NCBI GenBank assembly: GCA_963691775.1 | Contig: OY829369.1 | Coordinates: 1,302,001-1,366,000 of the forward strand | Direction of reading: 5' to 3' | DNA: 64,000 nucleotides | DNA from: JAZBPO01 sp963691775 | GTDB lineage: Bacteria > Pseudomonadota > Gammaproteobacteria > Pseudomonadales > Azotimanducaceae | Shown here: one piece after another, positions 25,244 to 34,067 of the stretch | Position numbering within the stretch: position 1 is the first letter of the stretch | Layout of the letters: each line of letters begins with the position of its first letter | The notes under the pieces: generated by a model | What the model was told of the DNA's origin: nothing | The model's input: the letters and a program-made list of their open reading frames with translations, nothing else | The model's database searches: none | Made by a program: the position numbers and the translations under genes

Positions 25244-26452
25244 ATGTCCTCTGCGCCCGATTCCCCAGCGCCCCCCGTCCGCGCCCCCATCCTTGGCGGC
25301 TGGCTGTTCGTGGTGCTCATCGCCCTGTCGGCCGCCGTGGCCCAGGCCTTCGGGCGCTTCAGCTATGGCTTGATCCTGCCGGCCGTGCGGGACGATCTGG
25401 GCATCACCAACGCGCTCGCCGGCGGCATCGGCGGCGCGAACGTAGGTGCTTACTTACTTGGCACGCTCGTGGTGGCCTGGGCCACTGGCCGCTTTCGCCT
25501 GCTGGCGGTGCTCCGCTTCGGCATCGCCCTCGCCTCCCTCGGCCTGCTCCTCGCATCGCTCTCCACCTCCGCACCCATGCTCGGCTGTGCGCTCTTCATC
25601 GCAGGGCTCGGTGGCGCCTGCGTGTGGATTCCCTCGCCCATGGTGGCGGCCGACGCGGTGTCGCCGGCGCGCCGCGCGCTCGCGATCGGGCTCACGGGGT
25701 CGGGCATCGGCGTGGGCGTGATGTCCGCGAGCCTGCTTGCAGCTTCGCTGCGGGCCGAGCAGGGCGACGCAGCCTGGTCGTCGCTGTACACCCTGCAGGC
25801 GCTCATCGGCTTCGGGGTGTTCGTCGCCGTGGTGGTGATCGTGCGCCACCAGCAGGCGAAGCCCTCGGGGGGCGGCGGCTTCGGGGGCTTCGACGCGCTC
25901 ATGCGCATGCCCGGCTGGCGGCCGCTCACCCTCGCCTACACCGTGTTCGGCTTCATGTACCTGCTCGTGCTCGGCTTTCTCACCACGCGCCTGGAAGACG
26001 ACAGCGGCTGGAACAGCGTGGACGCCTCCTTCGCCTTCACGCTCGTGGGCACCACGATGATCTTCGGCGGGCCTTTCGTCGCTGCGGTCGCCCAGCGCAT
26101 CGGGGTGCGCCTTGCGTCGATCCTGTTCTTCTCGCTCTGGCCGGTGCTCGTGTGCATCGTGCTCACCGGTGCGCCATTCCCCACCCTTGCGGCCTGTCTG
26201 GGCCTCGGCCTGCTCTTCAGCGGCCTTCCCCTGCTCATGACCATGTACGTGGTGAACAACACCAACGCCACCGACTACGGGCCGGCCTTTTCTGCCGCCA
26301 CCCTCGCCTTTGGCCTGGCGCAGATGATCTCGCCGCCCATCGGCGGTCTCATTGCCGACCTCACGGGCACCTTCACCTGGGTGTTCGTCATCGCCGCGGC
26401 AAGCAGCCTCATCGGCGCGGCGGCGGCCTGGCGCCTGCCTGCGGACCGCTGA
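25244..26452 (+). CDS. YbfB/YjiJ family MFS transporter
   Basis: The 402-residue inner-membrane carrier has about twelve hydrophobic helices. The N-terminus after a Pro-rich cytoplasmic tail reads LFVVLIALSAAVAQAFGRFS, then YGLILPAVRDDLGITNALAG, the hallmark of the YbfB/YjiJ branch of the major facilitator superfamily. The centre has a Gly-rich cytoplasmic loop (PSGGGGFGGFDALMRMPG), and the late helix pair includes PLLMTMYVVNNTNATDYGPAFSAA. The substrate is unknown; some relatives are linked to export of small organic acids. A 15-base repeat array lies 75 bases upstream. It is convergent with the VOC gene downstream. Confidence 0.9.
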   Translation: MSSAPDSPAPPVRAPILGGWLFVVLIALSAAVAQAFGRFSYGLILPAVRDDLGITNALAGGIGGANVGAYLLGTLVVAWATGRFRLLAVLRFGIALASLGLLLASLSTSAPMLGCALFIAGLGGACVWIPSPMVAADAVSPARRALAIGLTGSGIGVGVMSASLLAASLRAEQGDAAWSSLYTLQALIGFGVFVAVVVIVRHQQAKPSGGGGFGGFDALMRMPGWRPLTLAYTVFGFMYLLVLGFLTTRLEDDSGWNSVDASFAFTLVGTTMIFGGPFVAAVAQRIGVRLASILFFSLWPVLVCIVLTGAPFPTLAACLGLGLLFSGLPLLMTMYVVNNTNATDYGPAFSAATLAFGLAQMISPPIGGLIADLTGTFTWVFVIAAASSLIGAAAAWRLPADR

Positions 26453-26520
26453 TGCGGCCCACCTGAGCCCGCAATCGCACGGCCTTCGCGCGCACGACCG
26501 CAGCGGGCGAATGATCGACC

Positions 26521-27060
26521 TCAGGCCGTTGAGCGCGTCGCCTTGTGCCGGGCAACGGTGACGGCAGGCTTCGAGAACGCGGGGTCGGTCGCCTGCAACT
26601 GCGCAAGCGCATGCGCACGATCCGCGTCGGTGAAGCTCCCGGTGGTGAGGCAGAATTCGACCAGGTTGTCGTTCGGATCCTTGGTGTAGATCGACCGGCA
26701 CCAGTCGTGATCGATCTCCGTCACCGCGTAGCCGGCGCCGAGCCATTGCTGCTTGCGGCGCTCGAGCTCGGCGGCGTCGCGCACGTCGAAGGCTATGTGG
26801 TTGATGTGATCCGGCACGCCGGCCGCCTTCGAAAGGCTCGTTTCCAGACGTGCGGGGTCGACGCCGGGCATGTCGTGCATTTCCCAGAACGCCACGAACT
26901 TGGTGTCGTCTTCCATGCGGTAGAAGAAGTGCTTCGCCCAGCCCCCGCCGGGCGCGGCCGCCACCTCCGCCTTCACGAGTTCGAAGCCCATGACCCCTTC
27001 ATAGAAGGCGTGCAGCGCATTGATGTCTTTCGCGGCCAATGCCAGGTGGTGGTAGCCCAT
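26521..27060 (-). CDS. VOC family protein (glyoxalase/extradiol dioxygenase-like)
   Basis: The 179-residue protein opens with MGYHHLALAAKDINALHAFY, a vicinal-oxygen-chelate start with the first metal His, and continues HINHIAFDVRDAAELERRK for the second module and IYTKDPNDNLVEFC with the terminal metal Glu. It is therefore a metal-dependent lyase, dioxygenase or resistance-type enzyme of undefined substrate. GGGAGA upstream supports ATG 27060. A C-terminal extension of about 35 residues (TGSFTDADRAHALAQL and beyond) is longer than in minimal VOC proteins. The gene is first in a set of minus-strand genes but separated from the next by 160 bases. Confidence 0.88.
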   Translation of the reverse strand: MGYHHLALAAKDINALHAFYEGVMGFELVKAEVAAAPGGGWAKHFFYRMEDDTKFVAFWEMHDMPGVDPARLETSLSKAAGVPDHINHIAFDVRDAAELERRKQQWLGAGYAVTEIDHDWCRSIYTKDPNDNLVEFCLTTGSFTDADRAHALAQLQATDPAFSKPAVTVARHKATRSTA

Positions 27061-27221
27061 GCCTGTCTCCCCTGTCCCCACGCGCGATCGTACAGACCAC
27101 CGGCGGCCACCGGCGACCGCCAACACGGCGCAGCGCGGGCACGGCGGCGCTGCCGGGGGCGCGGGCAGCCGTCCGCGGGCCGCCGCCCGCGGGCCAGATC
27201 AACCGCGTTCGCGAAGGTGCG

Positions 27222-28286
27222 TCAGGGCCGTTCCGTGAGCGAACGAATCAGCGCCACTTCGGCCTCGCGCCAGGGCCGGCCATCGCGCTCGAACACGTCG
27301 TGGAACCAGACCTCCGGCTCGCCGTCCAGGCGCTCTGTCCACGAGTACTTCGTTTGCGACTTGCCATCTACAAGCCCCCAGTTCCAGCACGCTATCCGCG
27401 CGCGCTTGAAGGTCGGCAGGTGGCTCTCGAAGGTGCAGTCCGTGGTGCGCGCGAGGTACTCGGTGCAGAACATCGGCCGCTCGTAGCCCTGCAGGCGCTC
27501 TATCTGCCGCTCCAGGCTCGCGCCGCTGCGGTAGTGGTGGAAGCTGATGACGTCGGAAAGGGCCGCCAGGCGCTCGTTCAATTCCGGATCGTCGCTCCAG
27601 ATGGCGGCCGTGAGCGGCTGACTCGGCCGCGCGGCTCGCACCCATTCGAAGGCCGCGTCGAGCAGCGCAAAGGAGCCTTTCCGACGCTCGGCGCGCAGGG
27701 CCGCGAGGGCCTGTTCGCTGTCGTCACGCTGCTGATCGGGCAGCGAGAGAATCGGCAGGAAGTCGTTGGTGGGTTCGTTGAACACGTCCCAGGCGAGGAC
27801 CCGTGGGTCTTCCGCAAAGCGCTCCACCACCGCGCGCACATAGGGCTCCAGGCGTGCTTGCCAGTCCGCTTCGGCAAGCACGCGCCGACCGGGCGACTGC
27901 AGCCACCCGGAGTTGTGCACGCCGGGCCGGGGCGCGGGCGGCGGACCCGCTTCCGGCTCGTGCCAGCAGTCGTCGAAAATCACGAACAGCGTGCAGATGC
28001 CCTTGCCCGACGCGATGGTGAGATAGCGGTCCATGCGGTCGAGAAAGCCGTTCGGGTCCTCGGCCCAGGCGCGGTCGTGCAGATACACGCGCATGGTGTC
28101 GAAGCCAGCATCCCTGGCCCAGCCCAGTTCACGTTCGATCGTCTCGGCATCGAAGGTTTCGGCCGACCACATCTCCATCTGATTGATGGCCGTGCTCGGC
28201 ACGAAATTGCAGCCCACGTGCCAGGCTTCGTTCGCATACCAGGCCCGGGCTTCCTCGGGCGTCCAGCGTCGATCTCGGCGCTCCAT
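27222..28286 (-). CDS. Glycoside hydrolase family 5-like protein
   Basis: The 354-residue protein has the TIM-barrel layout of GH5-like (clan A) glycosidases: GCNFVPSTAINQMEMW at the first strand, GFDTMRVYLHD, then VLAWDVFNEPTND with acid/base Glu171, SFHHYRSG, and RPMFCTEYLAR with nucleophile Glu276. No signal peptide is present, so it acts in the cytoplasm or leaves by another route; relatives are often annotated as cellulase or 1,4-beta-xylanase without proof. It lies just downstream (24 bases) of the enoyl-CoA hydratase gene on the same strand. The catalytic pair is intact; the sugar substrate is not evident. Confidence 0.85.
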   Translation of the reverse strand: MERRDRRWTPEEARAWYANEAWHVGCNFVPSTAINQMEMWSAETFDAETIERELGWARDAGFDTMRVYLHDRAWAEDPNGFLDRMDRYLTIASGKGICTLFVIFDDCWHEPEAGPPPAPRPGVHNSGWLQSPGRRVLAEADWQARLEPYVRAVVERFAEDPRVLAWDVFNEPTNDFLPILSLPDQQRDDSEQALAALRAERRKGSFALLDAAFEWVRAARPSQPLTAAIWSDDPELNERLAALSDVISFHHYRSGASLERQIERLQGYERPMFCTEYLARTTDCTFESHLPTFKRARIACWNWGLVDGKSQTKYSWTERLDGEPEVWFHDVFERDGRPWREAEVALIRSLTERP

Positions 28287-28310
28287 GCGCGTCTCCCCTC
28301 TTGCGACTTG

Positions 28311-29120
28311 TCAGCGACCCTGGAACACGGGCTCGCGCTTGTCCACGAACGCCTGAGCGGCGTTCCTGTGATCTTCCGTGCGGCCGCAGTGCACATGATG
28401 CGTCGCCTCGAGGTCCAGGCAGTCCTCAAGATCGCCCGTGCTCGCGGCGCGATTCAGGTTCTCCTTCATGTAGCGATAGGCGACCGTGGGGCCGGACGCG
28501 AGGCGCCGGGCGATCTCCTTGGCTTTGGCCTGCAGGTCATCCGCCGGACACACCCAGTTCGTGAGGCCGAGGCGCAAGGCCTCTTCCGCGCCCACGCGCT
28601 CGGACAGGAAGTACAGCTCACGCGCCTTCGCGCTGCCCACGAGCTGGGTCATGAAGTAGGTGCCGCCGTAGTCGCCAGAGAACGCGACGCGGGCGAAGGC
28701 CGTTGTCATGAACGCCGTGTCGGCCATCACGCGCATGTCGCACGCGAGCGCGAGCGACAGGCCCGCACCGGCAGCGGCGCCGGGCAGCGCGGCCAGCGTC
28801 GGCTTCGGCATCGCATACAGGCGCCCCGCAGAGGCGCGCTGGTTCACGCGCTGCGTGTGAATGGCTTCGTCGATCGTCGGGCCTTCGCCGTCGCCACGGC
28901 TCGCCATGCCCTTCACGTCGCCGCCGGCGCAAAAGCCCTTGCCCGCGCCCGTGAGCACGATACAGCGCACGGCGGGGTCGACCTCGGCGGCGGCAAGCGT
29001 ACGCCCGAGGGCCTCGTTCATCTCACCAGACATCGCGTTCCGCGCCTCGGGGCGATTCAGCGTCAAGGTGAGTACGCCGTCGTCGAGTTCTGCAAGCAGG
29101 TGTTCGGTTCCCGTATCCAT
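28311..29120 (-). CDS. Enoyl-CoA hydratase/isomerase family protein
   Basis: The 269-residue crotonase-fold protein has LTLNRPEARNAMSGEMNEAL, the oxyanion segment GKGFCAGGDVKGM, and the second segment ALPGAAAGAGLSLALACDMR. The position of one catalytic Glu of classical hydratases is occupied within FSGDYGGTYFMTQLVG, where Asp/Tyr stand instead, so isomerase or another crotonase activity is possible. ATG 29120 is preceded by AGGGAGAAG, better than two upstream ATGs. It probably acts in fatty-acid or aromatic acyl-CoA breakdown and forms an operon with the GH5-like gene downstream. Confidence 0.92.
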   Translation of the reverse strand: MDTGTEHLLAELDDGVLTLTLNRPEARNAMSGEMNEALGRTLAAAEVDPAVRCIVLTGAGKGFCAGGDVKGMASRGDGEGPTIDEAIHTQRVNQRASAGRLYAMPKPTLAALPGAAAGAGLSLALACDMRVMADTAFMTTAFARVAFSGDYGGTYFMTQLVGSAKARELYFLSERVGAEEALRLGLTNWVCPADDLQAKAKEIARRLASGPTVAYRYMKENLNRAASTGDLEDCLDLEATHHVHCGRTEDHRNAAQAFVDKREPVFQGR

Positions 29121-29421
29121 CTTCTCCCTCCCGATAGATGGTTCGTTCATGCCATTGATGGTCGGTTCAGTCTTACGCGTCTTGCGCCTCACTCACCAGC
29201 CGGTCTACATCGCCCGCATCGGCCGCTTCTCCCTGGGCAAGCGCACCCAGTGCTTCCATACGAGCGCCGCCCGCCGCGCTTCAGGCGCGGCTTCGAGCTC
29301 CCATGCGGCGGCCGACTCACGGTCCGGTCACCGAATTCGAACGGTGCGGCGAGGACCTTCAAAAACAGCCCCCTTTTGCACTTTCATCTTCATTCGCTCC
29401 GCATGCGAGGCCGGCGATTCG
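29121..29421. other. Intergenic region without recognisable gene
   Basis: No convincing gene is seen between the phytanoyl-CoA dioxygenase stop and the enoyl-CoA hydratase start. Short minus-strand frames here end in charged, unrecognised sequence. The only relief from high GC is an AT-richer patch near 29340-29400 (runs of A and T on both strands), where a promoter for the hydratase gene could lie. Confidence 0.4.
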
Positions 29422-30558
29422 TCAGACGAAGATCGTGTTTCGCGCATAGCCGCGCAGCGCCTGCGCGCGGCCCGCATCGTCGAGATCCCACGGCGCGTCC
29501 TGCGCGACCGGCGCATAGGCATAGGCCGGCTCGCTCGGCCGGTGGGCCTGGCGGGCCTCGATGGCCAGCTGCACGAGGCGGGCGCGCTCATGGATGGCGG
29601 CGTCGTCGTAGCGGCGAACGTCATTCGGCATGTCCGGCGAGGTCTGCGGCATCTGCACTTCCACCCCGTGCACGGCTTCACGCGGAAAGAAGCCCCACAC
29701 GAACGTGATGCGCGGATCGGGGGTGTTGTTCGCGAAGGAGCCGTGCACGCACTGGCGGTTCTGCACCACCACATCGCCGCGTTCGCAGAGCAAGGGCACG
29801 GCGTCGGGCAGGTAGGTCGACCCGCCGTTCGCCGCCACGCGCGCCTTGATGTCCACACGGCCGTCGCGATGGGTGCCGGGCAGCGTCCAGAGAGCGTTTG
29901 CAGGGGTGGTGTCGCGGAACTGCGCCATGCAGTTCACGCCGTGCGCGAGCGGATGCCAGTCGGGGCTGTCCCAGTGGGTGGTGCCGTCCTGATGCCAGGC
30001 CACGGAAGCGCCCAGGCCCGGCTCCTTCAGGAAGATGGTGTCGTTGTAGGGCACGAAGTCAGGTCCGCACACGGCCGCTGTGACGCGCAGCACGTCGGGA
30101 TGCGCGGACAGGCGCAGCGCCGACGGCATGGTCTCGAACAGGCCCAGCATGAGGAAGATGGTGGAGGCCGGCGCCGCCGCCCGGGCTTCCGGTTCGTCCA
30201 TGCGCACCGGATGGCGGCCGTTCAGCAGCGCGGTCCCGCCCCAGGGATCGGCAAGCGGCTTCGCCCACAGCAGTTGAGGCAGTTGCGCGTCGGCATCCAG
30301 GGGCCGGCCCTGGCGGTCCACTTCGGCGTCCTTGTCGCGGGGCGTGCGCGCGAGCAATGCGTCGAGGTCGGCGTCGAGCTCTGCCAGCTCGGCATCGTCC
30401 ACGACGCCTGCGAAGATGTAGTAGCCCGTATCCGTGAGCGCCTCGCGGATGTCGGTCGCCAGGCGACCGTCTGCGTCGAAGCGCAGCGCCCCGCGATTGC
30501 CCAGCGCCCGCGCGCGTTCGGCGCCGGCCTCGAAATAGTCCGCCTGCTCGGTCGACAT
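29422..30558 (-). CDS. Phytanoyl-CoA dioxygenase (PhyH) family protein
   Basis: The 378-residue Fe(II)/2-oxoglutarate-dependent oxygenase has LTDTGYYIFAGVVDDAELAE at the start of the fold, VAWHQDGTTHWDS with the HxD metal pair, and the distal CVHGSFANNTPDPRITFVWG with the third His and the 2-oxoglutarate Arg. At 378 residues it is longer than typical PhyH proteins (about 280), with a C-terminal extension rich in Ala and Arg. Of two ATGs, 30558 has GGGGGG at a proper distance, whereas 30564 directly touches it. The substrate is unknown. It is monocistronic, divergent from the patatin gene. Confidence 0.9.
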   Translation of the reverse strand: MSTEQADYFEAGAERARALGNRGALRFDADGRLATDIREALTDTGYYIFAGVVDDAELAELDADLDALLARTPRDKDAEVDRQGRPLDADAQLPQLLWAKPLADPWGGTALLNGRHPVRMDEPEARAAAPASTIFLMLGLFETMPSALRLSAHPDVLRVTAAVCGPDFVPYNDTIFLKEPGLGASVAWHQDGTTHWDSPDWHPLAHGVNCMAQFRDTTPANALWTLPGTHRDGRVDIKARVAANGGSTYLPDAVPLLCERGDVVVQNRQCVHGSFANNTPDPRITFVWGFFPREAVHGVEVQMPQTSPDMPNDVRRYDDAAIHERARLVQLAIEARQAHRPSEPAYAYAPVAQDAPWDLDDAGRAQALRGYARNTIFV

Positions 30559-30746
30559 GCTCATCCCCCCGGACCCTGATCCGCACCCCTCATCCTGCGC
30601 AAGCCGGCGCGAAAGGCAAATCCTATTGCACGGCGCAGGGCACCGCATGGCGGCGAAAGCGCACATGGGTTCAAGGCAGGCACATCCGTCGATACAGCAT
30701 CGCTGCGCCTCATGAAGAGGCGGGGAGCACGGCTCGGGGAGGAGAC

Positions 30747-31763
30747 ATGTACAGACGCGTGCTCTCGCTCGACGGCGGCGGCATTCGCGGCGCCGCGATC
30801 ACCCAGTTCCTGACGCGCGTGGAAGCTGCGCTCATGCGGGCGCACGACAAGACGCTGCGCGACTGCGTCGATTTCTACGCCGGGACCAGCACCGGCAGCA
30901 TCATCGCGCTGGCGCTCGCGACCACCGATCTCTCGATCGCCGAGATCAACGACATCTACAGCTACGAGCGCGCGAAGGACATCTTCAACGAGAACCGGGG
31001 CTTCCTGGAGATCGATGGCATCAACGCACCCAAGTACGAGGGCGCGGGCAAGGCGAAAGCGCTCAAGGACAATTTCGGCGACGCAAAGCTTGGCGACGTG
31101 AGCGCAGACAAGCACGTGCTTGCGGTGTCCTACGGCGTCGAGCGCCGCCAGCCGGAGGTGCTGAAGTCGACCGATCCGGCGCACTGCGCGCTCGCTTCCT
31201 GGCAGGTGGCCAACGCCTCCAGCGCAGCGCCCACCTACTTCCCTACAGAGGCACTCTCCATGCCGGGGGAAGCGGACGACTTCTGGCTCATCGACGGCGG
31301 CGTGACCGCGAACAATCCGACCATGTGTGCGATCGCCGAGTCGATCAAGGCCTGGCCCGAGATGGCGATCCAGGATCTGCGCGTGCTCTCGGTGGGCACC
31401 GGCTATCGAACGCGGAAGATCAACGGTCGCGATTCAAAGGAATGGGGCGCGCTGCAGTGGTTCACGAAGGGCCACATCCTCAACGTGCTCACCGACGAGC
31501 GCGTAGTGGCCTATCAGGCAAAAACGATCATCGCCGACGGCAACTACATACGCGTCAACGCAGACATGCGCAGGCAGCCGGGACTCCCGAATCCCCCCAA
31601 GGACGCGATGGATGACATCAGCCACGAGAACATCACCCGACTGAAGCAGATGGGCGATTTCTGGTTCGAACTGTACGGCGAGGCGGCAGTGGCACTGCTG
31701 CTCGGGACCTACGAAGGCCCGTCCCTGGACCGCATCGACGCCGACACGGGCCTGCCGCGCTGA
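30747..31763 (+). CDS. Patatin-like phospholipase family protein
   Basis: The 338-residue lipid acyl hydrolase has the glycine-rich oxyanion motif LSLDGGGIRGAAI, the nucleophile motif GTSTG (Ser48) and the catalytic Asp in LIDGGVTANNP (Asp183). No signal peptide or membrane helix is visible. GGGGAGGAGA just before the ATG is a strong ribosome binding site. Its sequence type, DGGGIRG with downstream YFPTEAL, is like bacterial patatins that include CBASS effectors, but no cyclase lies nearby, so a housekeeping or lipid-scavenging role is more likely. It is divergent from the PhyH gene. Confidence 0.92.
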   Translation: MYRRVLSLDGGGIRGAAITQFLTRVEAALMRAHDKTLRDCVDFYAGTSTGSIIALALATTDLSIAEINDIYSYERAKDIFNENRGFLEIDGINAPKYEGAGKAKALKDNFGDAKLGDVSADKHVLAVSYGVERRQPEVLKSTDPAHCALASWQVANASSAAPTYFPTEALSMPGEADDFWLIDGGVTANNPTMCAIAESIKAWPEMAIQDLRVLSVGTGYRTRKINGRDSKEWGALQWFTKGHILNVLTDERVVAYQAKTIIADGNYIRVNADMRRQPGLPNPPKDAMDDISHENITRLKQMGDFWFELYGEAAVALLLGTYEGPSLDRIDADTGLPR

Positions 31764-31837
31764 CCGCCCGAGCCGCTGATGCAGCATCGCCGCGCGCGCT
31801 GCGAGAGGATGGACGCGGGACATCCGGGGAGACCGCC

Positions 31838-32296
31838 ATGCACGTATCCGGCCTCGTGCACGTCAACATCAATTGCACCGACTACGATCGCTCGCTCGCG
31901 TTCTACGAGATGCTCGGTTTCAAGGAGGTCTGGCGCGTTCCGGAGACAAACACGCCGGAGGTCGCTGCCGCCGTGGGCATGCCGCCCTATCGCGTGAAGG
32001 GCGCGATCCTGGCGCTGCAGGACACCGACAGCCCCTTCGCGATCGATCTCCTCGAGTGGCAGTCGCCGCGCGACGAGGCGCCACCCTACGAACACCTCTA
32101 TCGGCCCGGTCTCGCGCGCCTTGCAATGGCCACTCATGATCTCGCGGCGGACTACGCCTTCCTGCAGGCGCAGGGCGTGGAGATCGTCGCACCGCCGGCA
32201 GAAGTGATGATGAACGAGACCGCCGGCAGCCGCTTTTTCTGTTTCAAGGACCCTGACGGCACCTTCCTCGAGCTCGTGGAGCGCTTCACGCGCTGA
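31838..32296 (+). CDS. VOC family protein
   Basis: The 152-residue protein has the vicinal-oxygen-chelate repeats: GLVHVNINCTDYDRSLAFYE with the first His, LARLAMATHDLAADYAFLQA as second module, and FFCFKDPDGTFLELVERF with the terminal Glu. GGGGAGACC lies before the ATG. It could be a lyase, dioxygenase or dehalogenase-type enzyme; the substrate is not evident. It follows the patatin gene by 74 bases and overlaps the convergent dimeric-barrel gene by eleven bases at its 3' end. Confidence 0.9.
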   Translation: MHVSGLVHVNINCTDYDRSLAFYEMLGFKEVWRVPETNTPEVAAAVGMPPYRVKGAILALQDTDSPFAIDLLEWQSPRDEAPPYEHLYRPGLARLAMATHDLAADYAFLQAQGVEIVAPPAEVMMNETAGSRFFCFKDPDGTFLELVERFTR

Positions 32297-32612
32297 ACTG
32301 CTGCGCCCCGTGCGCCTCGAATACGGCCGCGTCGATGGAAGCAAGATCCAGAGCGTCACTCATCTGCAGATGCGTCGCTCCGCGCAAGCGGTCGAGCGTG
32401 CCGGCGATGTCCGAGCTGTCGATCTCGTACACGGCGAGCCAGCCGTGCTGCTGATCGGGAAGCATCTGCTGCGGCGAAAGCCGATAGCGCTGCGCAGACA
32501 GGAAGCCGGGGATGGCCAGCACTTCGGGCAGATGCACCGCCTCGTACCAGGCGTCGAAGTCGGCTTCACGGCCGCGAACGGCATTGGTGCGCACCAGATA
32601 CAAAGTGGCCAC
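32286..32612 (-). CDS. Small dimeric alpha/beta-barrel (DUF4286/EthD-like) protein
   Basis: The 108-residue protein reads VATLYLVRTNAVRGREADFD, then AWYEAVHLPEVLAIPGFLSA and QRYRLSP, the typical FxxWYxxxHxxE pattern of ferredoxin-like dimeric barrels such as EthD or DUF4286. GTG 32612 is preceded by GGAGA at five bases and is preferred over an upstream TTG at 32624. Such proteins often help in ring-cleavage or detoxification steps, which fits the convergent VOC gene, but no specific reaction can be given. The upstream space (32613-32920) holds no gene that I recognise. Confidence 0.75.
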   Translation of the reverse strand: MATLYLVRTNAVRGREADFDAWYEAVHLPEVLAIPGFLSAQRYRLSPQQMLPDQQHGWLAVYEIDSSDIAGTLDRLRGATHLQMSDALDLASIDAAVFEAHGAQQFSA

Positions 32613-32920
32613 ATTGGTCTCCAAGGCGGGTCCACGCTCACCTTAGCGGATGAGCGAATCAGGGCGACCAGAATTCTGCCAGTCATTGGTGCACGGCCCA
32701 CTTCAGCGCACCGCAACGGGCGACCCGGATACCGGCCCGATCAGCGGTTGATCCGCTATTTCACGCAGATGCAGCGCCGAACGCCCCACAGGCGGGCGTA
32801 GAACGCGATTCTTCGGCCAGTGGCGCACCCCCAGCGGGCACGGACGCGCTGGTCCGGTTCTTGCCGCGTACAGCGCACGCGCGGGCAGGCACGTACGAGC
32901 GGGCACGTATGGGAGTGACG

Positions 32921-33874
32921 ATGAGTACGCAGACCTTCGAACCCACGGCGCAAACGCCATCGACGGACGTCCCGGACGTCCTGTCGAGCTGGAAGACCTT
33001 CCTGCTTGCCCTGCCTCAGCCGGTCCTCGTGCTCGGCTCCATGGCCGCCGTCGCCGCCATGGTGATGGCCGATTGGGCGCACGCCGATCTTTTCGTGACC
33101 GTCATGATCGTGCTGCCCATGCCCCTGATCTTCATCGCCGAACGGATCTGGACGAAGCGCGAGGACTGGCTCCTCGAACCGAAGGAAATGTTCGAGGATG
33201 CCTTCTGGCTCGCCTTCGGCTTCTTCCTCTGGGTGCCGCTGTACTCCGACTACTTCGAAACGCCGATCTCGCGCGGGTTCGAGGCCCTGCGAGACGCTTC
33301 ACCGCTCGGCATCTCGCTCGCGCCCACCACCCTGCTGGGCGTCCTGGGCGCGGCCCTGTTCGTGAAAATCTGCTCAAGCTTCATCTACTACTGGCTGCAT
33401 CGCGTACAGCACGAATCGGTGTTCTGGTGGCGTATCCATGCGACTCACCACCACATCACCAAGATGGGCTGCATGCGCGGCTGGCGCACCCATCCGTTCG
33501 AGCACGCGACCCTCGTGATCGCCACCCCCATCGCGCTTGCGCTCATGGGCGCGAGCAGCGAAGTGATCGCCGTGGCGGCCGCCTTCAGCATGTGGAATGG
33601 CGAGCTCAACCACTCCAATCTGCCGCTTCGTTCCCTGCCGGTATACAACTGGGTGTTCTCGACCTCCGAACAGCACCACGCCCACCACGCCATGGACCGT
33701 GCCCAGGCGGATTCGAACTACGGCTGCGAGATCATCCTGTGGGACCGCATCTTCGGCACCTACTGCGGCGACACGCAGGTCGAACGCATCGGCGCCGGCA
33801 CCGGCAAGGCCCTCTCCATCAAGGAGCAGCTCGCCCTCGCTTTCTATCCGAAGGATCGCCTGACGAGCCTGTGA
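32921..33874 (+). CDS. Fatty acid hydroxylase/sterol desaturase family protein
   Basis: The 317-residue membrane di-iron enzyme has several hydrophobic helices (VLVLGSMAAVAAMVMADW, LFVTVMIVLPMPLIFIA, ISLAPTTLLGVLGAALF). Its His clusters are complete: YWLHRVQHES (HxxxH), RIHATHHHITKM (HxxHH) and EQHHAHHAMD (HxxHH), which bind the two irons. It hydroxylates or desaturates a lipid or sterol-like substrate using O2. ATG 32921 is preceded by GGGAG at five bases, better than an in-frame ATG twelve bases earlier. It stands alone between the small barrel gene and the large exported-protein operon. Confidence 0.92.
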   Translation: MSTQTFEPTAQTPSTDVPDVLSSWKTFLLALPQPVLVLGSMAAVAAMVMADWAHADLFVTVMIVLPMPLIFIAERIWTKREDWLLEPKEMFEDAFWLAFGFFLWVPLYSDYFETPISRGFEALRDASPLGISLAPTTLLGVLGAALFVKICSSFIYYWLHRVQHESVFWWRIHATHHHITKMGCMRGWRTHPFEHATLVIATPIALALMGASSEVIAVAAAFSMWNGELNHSNLPLRSLPVYNWVFSTSEQHHAHHAMDRAQADSNYGCEIILWDRIFGTYCGDTQVERIGAGTGKALSIKEQLALAFYPKDRLTSL

Positions 33875-34067
33875 CGCGTCCGATGCCGGGGGCGCGCCGA
33901 GGCGGTGCGCGACCGGGGCCTCCGTGGCGACGCGGAGCGTCTCCATCCGGCGTTTCACATCGCCGACATCTGCCCAGCTTCGCGGTGAGCGCCTGCCGAC
34001 GGCACGCCTGCCTGAGGACTCGTGACGCGTTGCTTCAGTTCGGCATCATTCCTGCTGCGTTTCCGCC

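Noticed and set aside
30747..31763. Patatin as a CBASS effector
   Set aside because: No cyclic-nucleotide synthase or other CBASS gene lies near; the neighbours are a dioxygenase and a VOC protein.
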